Assembly (NCBI GenBank): GCA_941918925.1
Contig: OW799237.1
Span: 3,949,201-4,013,200, forward strand
Reading direction: 5' to 3'
Length of the DNA: 64,000 bases
Source of the DNA: Phyto melanocephala
Taxonomy: Eukaryota; Arthropoda; Insecta; Diptera; Rhinophoridae
Shown: positions 59,243 to 64,000 of the stretch, one piece after another
How the letters are laid out: every line of letters starts with the position of its first letter
Numbering within the stretch: position 1 is the first letter of the stretch
Position numbers and translations under genes: made by a program
Notes under the pieces: generated by a model
Seen by the model: the letters and a program-made list of their open reading frames with translations, nothing else
Database searches by the model: none
Told to the model about the DNA's origin: nothing

Positions 59243-61314
59243 TATCTTATTTGACAGCTTTATTTGTTAGCGCATGCACGTTATTTAATTTAGTGATTCC
59301 CCGAATTATTCCAAACGAAACATGTGTGAACAGTTTGCTTGTTTTTCCTGTTTGAATTTTAGTCTTTTGTGTTGTGAGTTGCTAATGTTAACATTGCGGA
59401 TTCTAGTGATCGAAACGCCATATATTATCACACATACATACATATACATAATTCATAAAATACATACATACTGAAAAAATATTAAAACACTTCTTTAGTT
59501 TTTTTATCTTTTTTTTGCCTCATGTAATGCCGTTCAACATATCTACCGTATTATGGGAAGGTTACCTGTATATGATAAATACCGTAAATGTCTTCAAAGG
59601 TTCAATGGTTGTTGCAAATAAAACTAATGAATGATATTTATAAGACTTCAGTGCATTGACAGCATTTATAGCCATTAACCTCTCTAAGGTTCCATGGAAA
59701 TACTTTGTATTTATTTAAGCGGCATGTTTATGAATGGAACGAAAATTATTTTCTCTAATTTTGCGAAAAAATTGCAATTTTTACGGATTTTACAAATAAA
59801 AAAAAAAAACTCAATAACAGATCGGACGACTTAATGTGATACTAAGCAAATAACATAAGTGTGTAAGAGGTTTACTCTTCACTGTAACAACAAATTCATT
59901 GCAAGTTCATAATTGCCAATAGTGTAGGCAATTTTAACACTCACACACGGCAAAAAGGTACACTGCAATTGTTTGTGTGTGTGTGTGTGCATGTAAGAAT
60001 ATATTATCCAACAAATAAACATGTTGGTGTATAAGTTTTCATACTATTGATTTATTGCTTGAATATATAAATCCTTTTAAATATAATTTTTTTTCTTATA
60101 CTTCTTGATGTCTTTATCTCAACTGATTGAATAATCTTTTAAATTATATTGTGCATGTGTGTGTGTGTATTTTAAACTATTTATATTGTCTCCTTTACAG
60201 GGTACAACCATCTTATTATTACGTTTGTATGTATGTGTTATTTAGTTCAAGATTTTATAGTTTTATCTCTGCCATCGACATAATTATATGTATGGTGACC
60301 CTTTTGTCTTTGGGGCTCATATTTATAAACTGATAATGACAGTTAAACAATAAAATGATTATAAATTATTATAACAGTTATCATATTAAATTAGACAATG
60401 CGTTGTGATGCTATTGTGTAAGGGACAGAGGGGGTTAGAGAGAATTAAATTACCAGAGTAAAAGATTATTTCATACACCACTTATTACTGGTCTTGTAAA
60501 TGTAACATATTATATGTTTAGACACTCATCAAATTGATAATTTTATTTATTACAAGGTTTTTGCGTGGAAATGGAATTTATTATGAATTTACAATTTAAG
60601 CCTGACTCAAGGTTATTTGTGAACTGTTTTAAGAACATTGTGATACTAAAAAATGAAATAGATAAAACCTTGGGGCTGTAATTTTATTCATCAGTTAGTT
60701 GGGATTAATATACATTAAACATTTTCTAAAGCTCATAATAAAACTTACTCTGGTTTTTGATTTAAAAATTACCTGAAAAAAGAAAAATATTGAAATTATT
60801 ATATTGTAATTGCTAATGAATTATTAAAGAGAAATTTCACCAAAACGTTAAAATAAATTCCGACTTTGTCATCTAAAAAAAAAAAATTATAAATTTACTT
60901 ACATACATAAATTAATTTAAAAAAATTTTATCGATTCGAAGGACAAATTTTTAGTTCTCTGAGAGATCATATTTATTTTATCACTTTCATATTAAAAACT
61001 TATTTTAAATCGCTAATATTTCGTTTTACGTCAAAAAAGTTATGATATAAAAATCATTAAGAAAAAAAAATAATTCAAGATTCGAAGGACCAATTTTTAC
61101 GATTACAAGAGTTAGAGAGAATGTGAGGTAGAAAGAGAGAGTTAAATTATACAAATTGTATTAACAAATTATAACCATCTTAAATGGTAAGATAAATTAT
61201 TTAAATTATTAGTTGTAATCGAAGGCAAAATTTTTCTTATGTAAATTAATAATATGGAATGAAGGTAGTAAAATATTGTAAAATAAAATTAAAAATATTT
61301 TTTATAAAAAAAGT
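59243..61314. other. Unannotated AT-rich spacer
   Basis: (GT)n at 59970-59988 and 60158-60168, with CATA tracts. 'GATTCGAAGGAC.AATTTTTA' occurs at 60935 and 61080, a small local repeat. No gene. Confidence 0.5.
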
Positions 61315-61390
61315 AATCTCAAGCTCAATATAAAAAACATCTATTGATATTAATAAAAAAGATCGAAAGCATTTGTTTATTATTTAAAAA
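61315..61390 (+). repeat. Dispersed repeat 'ATCTCAAGCTCAAT'
   Basis: It matches 33006-33085: 'TAATCTCAAGCTCAATATAA', then 'GATCGAAAGCATTTGTTTAT'. Confidence 0.6.
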
Positions 61391-62022
61391 CTGGTGAATT
61401 TCAAAATTGTGCTCTCATGGCGTAATGTCATAGAAGTAGTCATAATTTTCTCATATTGAAACATTTTTGAAACATATATGGTCCATTAGCTGCTCTAAGT
61501 GTCCTTGTGTCATAAAGTTATAATTTTTTAATAATTTCTGCTTTTTCTTGGACTTGAGATAAATTCTTGTTATACCCTTCACCTGTGGTGCATATATAGC
61601 TTTGTCATTCCGTTTGTAATTTCTACAATTTTCATTTCCGACCCCATAAAGTATATATTTTCTGAAATCTTATGAATAGAGGAGTCGATTAAGCCCTGAC
61701 CTTCTGTCCGTCTGCCCGTCTGTCCGTGTGTTGGTTGAAATCAACTTCTAGAAGCAACTATATTGTTACAGATTTATTTTTAAATAGCTTAATTTACATT
61801 ATAATTTATTTTAGTTGTAGTAGTTAAAGTTACTGTAGTTGTATTTGTATTAGTTTATTTTTCTGGTTTTTCGAACATGATGTTTGTTGTTATGTGTAGC
61901 ATACTTTTAGGCACTTCTATTATTCGTACCTATTACTTAACGTCTAAATCTAAGGGTTTTCGAATGTACTAGAATGTAAATACGAGAACTTTGTCGAATG
62001 TTACCGAACACCACTATGTTAC

Positions 62023-62058
62023 TATAAATAACCGAACAACACAGCTAACATGATCAGT
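62023..62058 (+). promoter_or_regulatory. LTR core promoter (TATA and TCAGT initiator)
   Basis: TATAAATA at 62023 and the arthropod initiator TCAGT at 62054, with its A at 62056, are 33 bp apart, the normal distance for RNA polymerase II. No downstream promoter element is apparent. Confidence 0.65.
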
Positions 62059-62171
62059 ATTACAATAGAGCTTGTAAAGTGTGTATCAAAGTGAGTTTGA
62101 TAATTAAAGTGTATAACTACAAGTGTAATAAGTAAAGTGATATAAGAACAATATTTGAGTGTATTTAAATA

Positions 62172-62177
62172 AATAAA
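62172..62177 (+). terminator. LTR polyadenylation signal
   Basis: AATAAA lies about 116 bp after the predicted start, so the R region would be about 130-150 bp. Confidence 0.5.
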
Positions 62178-62803
62178 GTGCTCTTAATTTTATAACGAAT
62201 TTAAAGTGTTTTTAATTGCAATAAAAGAACTCAAAAGGTTTATTTAAAGGAAATAATCCAACGTTTATAAAAGGTATAAACGTAACAATATGTTCCTCAG
62301 ATCTGTGTATGGTATCAATCTCTTGAAAATATCCAGGAATGAATCGCTATTGAAATTCAGCACAATCGCCCCATAACTTTCTGAGATATGAGCAAAAAGC
62401 CACGACCACCTCGTTTTTTTACCAATTACAACAACAACATACATACATACAAACATGTTAAAAACATACCAAACAAAAAAAATTACAAAAAAAAAATATT
62501 AAAAATAAGAAAAAAATAATAAAAAAAACTAAAAAAAAAAATTTAAAAAATTTTTTTTAAACTTTTTCTAAAAAAACTTTTAAAAAAAATTTAAGAAAAA
62601 TATAAAAAAATAAGAAAATATAAATAATATTAAAAAAAAATAAAATAAAATTTTTTTGGCTCAGCTGGGATTCGATGCCACATTTATTCTAACGGGTACG
62701 TATGCACGTATTTTATATGGGATGAACAACAATTGTTATTGCATGACTACACGTTGTGAAGGGTATATAAGATTCGGCACGGCCGAAAATAGCACTGTTA
62801 CTT

Positions 62804-64000
62804 ATTTTTTTTATAATTTTTTTTTATTAACAACCAATATTTTGCTACCAAACCATGGGTACCTTCTTCAGGATAGAAAATAGAAATCATTTAATTATGT
62901 TATAATTTTGAAAATTTATAAGACTCTTTAAAATTCTCCAATAAACAATACATCACTTTTCATAAATTTGGAAAAAATTTCAGAAATAATGAAATTATGG
63001 CAATACGATACTTAGGACGTATTGTAAATACAGCAATTATTGTATCATTCATTGTATTGGTTTTTAACCATATTAAATTTTGACAATATGAAATAGTTGG
63101 GCACCTTGTAAATCCATGAAATCTTAAAGATAAAAGAACCTTTATACCACTTTAAATATCCTCGATAAATATCTTACAAACAGAAATTATTCAGAAAAAG
63201 TAACTTGTTGTGGTAAAGGACCTATTAAGGGTCCTCAAAAAAATAAATTAAATAGAGTAAAGCCCGGAAATTAAATTATGGAAAAGCTGTTAATTAATTT
63301 ATTTTACTTTGATTTGAAATCAGTTCTGCGCTTAAAACATAATGAATAATTATAAAATTTATATTTCTTGTAGGACTATTTTATATTACTTTAAAAAACA
63401 GCCAGATAGAAGCAGAGAAGAAGCTTTTATGTTGTATATTTAATAGAAAGTATTAAATACTATCAGCTGAAGAAGTAATTTAAATAGAACATTTTTTGAA
63501 TAAATCCAAAAATATTTTAAACCTTTCTTTCCCCTTTTTAAAACGAATTCCAACGGATTTTCAAACGTTTTCCTTTTTTCATAGTCATTTTTTGCATAAA
63601 CATGATGAAACCAAATATTTTTTGTTACAAAAAATCACAAAATAAAATGTTGCCAACAAAATATTAAAAATTCATTATTTGCCAGTGTAGAAAATTAGAA
63701 ACCAAAAACTGTTAAGTTACCATATTTTTAGTTGTTGTTATAACGAAAAAATCTTGGTAATATTTCAAATTTTGATTGACATTTTCTGTTATACTTCACT
63801 GATGTACAACACAATGAAAAACAAAAATAACCAAAAAAAAAAAAAAAAATCTGAGGTAGAATAAAGCACAAAATTTAAAATAAAAAACGATGACTGGGAC
63901 AAAAAATAACGAAAAAAATGCCAGTTGAATCAAAAAAAAAAAAAATACAAAATAGAAAACTAACAAAGTAACTTAGCCAGATAAATGGGTTGGAATAATA
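62804..64000. other. Unannotated spacer
   Basis: 62838-62873 ('ACCAATATTTTGCTACCAAA' then 'CTTCTTCAGGATAG') matches the block at 38.31 kb. The rest is AT-rich without a gene. Confidence 0.45.

Larger units (their letters stand above)
61764..62287 (+). mobile_element. Solo LTR of a Ty3/gypsy-type retrotransposon
   Basis: It runs from TGTTAC (61764) to GTAACA (62287), perfect 6-bp inverted ends of the TG...CA type. The 4-bp duplication ATAT flanks it (61760-61763, 62288-62291), and the empty site ATAT is preserved in the other copy of the host repeat near 29455. Four-base ATAT targets are typical of the 17.6/297 group. Inside, on the plus strand, are TATAAATA (62023-62030) and a TCAGT initiator (62054-62058) 33 bp on, then AATAAA (62172-62177): a U3-R-U5 order. 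No internal region, primer site or gene remains, so it arose by LTR-LTR recombination. Confidence 0.88.
61570..62803 (-). mobile_element. CAGA-rich dispersed repeat, copy 2, interrupted by a solo LTR
   Basis: In complement it starts 'AAGTAACAGTGCTATTTTCG' with the hairpin TTCGGC-CGT-GCCGAA. It follows copy 1 (28.94-29.68 kb) block by block to 'CAGATCTGAGGAACATAT'. After the 524-bp LTR it resumes at 'ATATAGTTGCTTCTAGAAG' and runs to 'CACAGGTGAAGGGTATAA'. Outside the LTR the two copies are highly similar, differing mainly in A/T tract length. Confidence 0.8.

Noticed and set aside
1..64000. A novel multi-gene system such as a defence or biosynthetic cluster
   Set aside because: No cluster of intact genes exists in the window; all recognised proteins are transposon or retroelement relics.

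Overview
The window looks like non-coding euchromatin of a higher fly (cyclorrhaphan Diptera, probably a calyptrate such as a muscid or blowfly). The evidence is strong AT-richness, dense (A)n/(T)n, (CA)n, (CAA)n and (CATA)n microsatellites, and a mix of fly-type mobile elements: Tc1/mariner relics, hAT and Helitron elements, R1/I/LOA-like LINEs, a Ty3/gypsy-type LTR, and a hairpin-headed repeat with 'TATACCC' ends that I associate with muscoid flies. The taxon is an inference. I found no exon of a host protein-coding gene and no functional tRNA or rRNA gene. The window is best read as intergenic DNA or the inside of very large introns, and nearly all recognisable information is decayed mobile DNA.

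Layout. 0-5.6 kb: a LINE 3' end with a TTAGG-like tail, a mariner-type transposase relic (minus), a LINE ORF2 C-terminus with its 3' UTR (minus), and a degenerate 290-bp duplicated repeat. 8.8-9.4 kb and 17.9-18.6 kb: two non-autonomous Helitrons built from about 122-bp internal repeats. 11.75 kb: a 78-bp foldback element. 14.46-16.14 kb: a previously unnamed element with 36-bp inverted ends and a perfect 5-bp target duplication, possibly Transib-like. 20.8-21.6 kb: a short hAT element that keeps only an N-terminal zinc-finger ORF. 24.4-25.1 kb: a foldback element beside a LINE reverse-transcriptase tail. 28.9-30.2 kb: a CAGA-rich dispersed repeat and a foldback element. 31.7-32.9 kb: two copies of one LINE 3' end. 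34.1-36.3 kb: an AT tandem array, a 380-bp MITE and dispersed repeats. 40.0-41.1 kb: a DD37E-type Tc1/mariner element with inverted ends. 44.1-48.6 kb: a mariner C-terminus, two LINE RNase H relics and a palindromic MITE. 52.5-53.4 kb: an unexplained cluster of a 16-bp perfect palindrome. 55-56.5 kb: dispersed repeat, mariner N-terminus relic and the second palindromic MITE. 59.0-59.2 kb: a tRNA-derived SINE. 61.6-62.8 kb: a second copy of the CAGA-rich repeat, split by a solo LTR.

How the parts relate. The SINE at 59 kb and the LINE relic at 4.2 kb share a 47-bp 3' segment (41 of 47 identical), the expected signature of a SINE mobilised by a partner LINE. The solo LTR sits in a repeat whose empty site is preserved in the other copy. 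The two palindromic MITEs at 48.5 and 56.4 kb are near-identical and lie in opposite orientation. No recognised autonomous element in the window appears intact. No operons, CRISPR arrays or prokaryotic signals are present.
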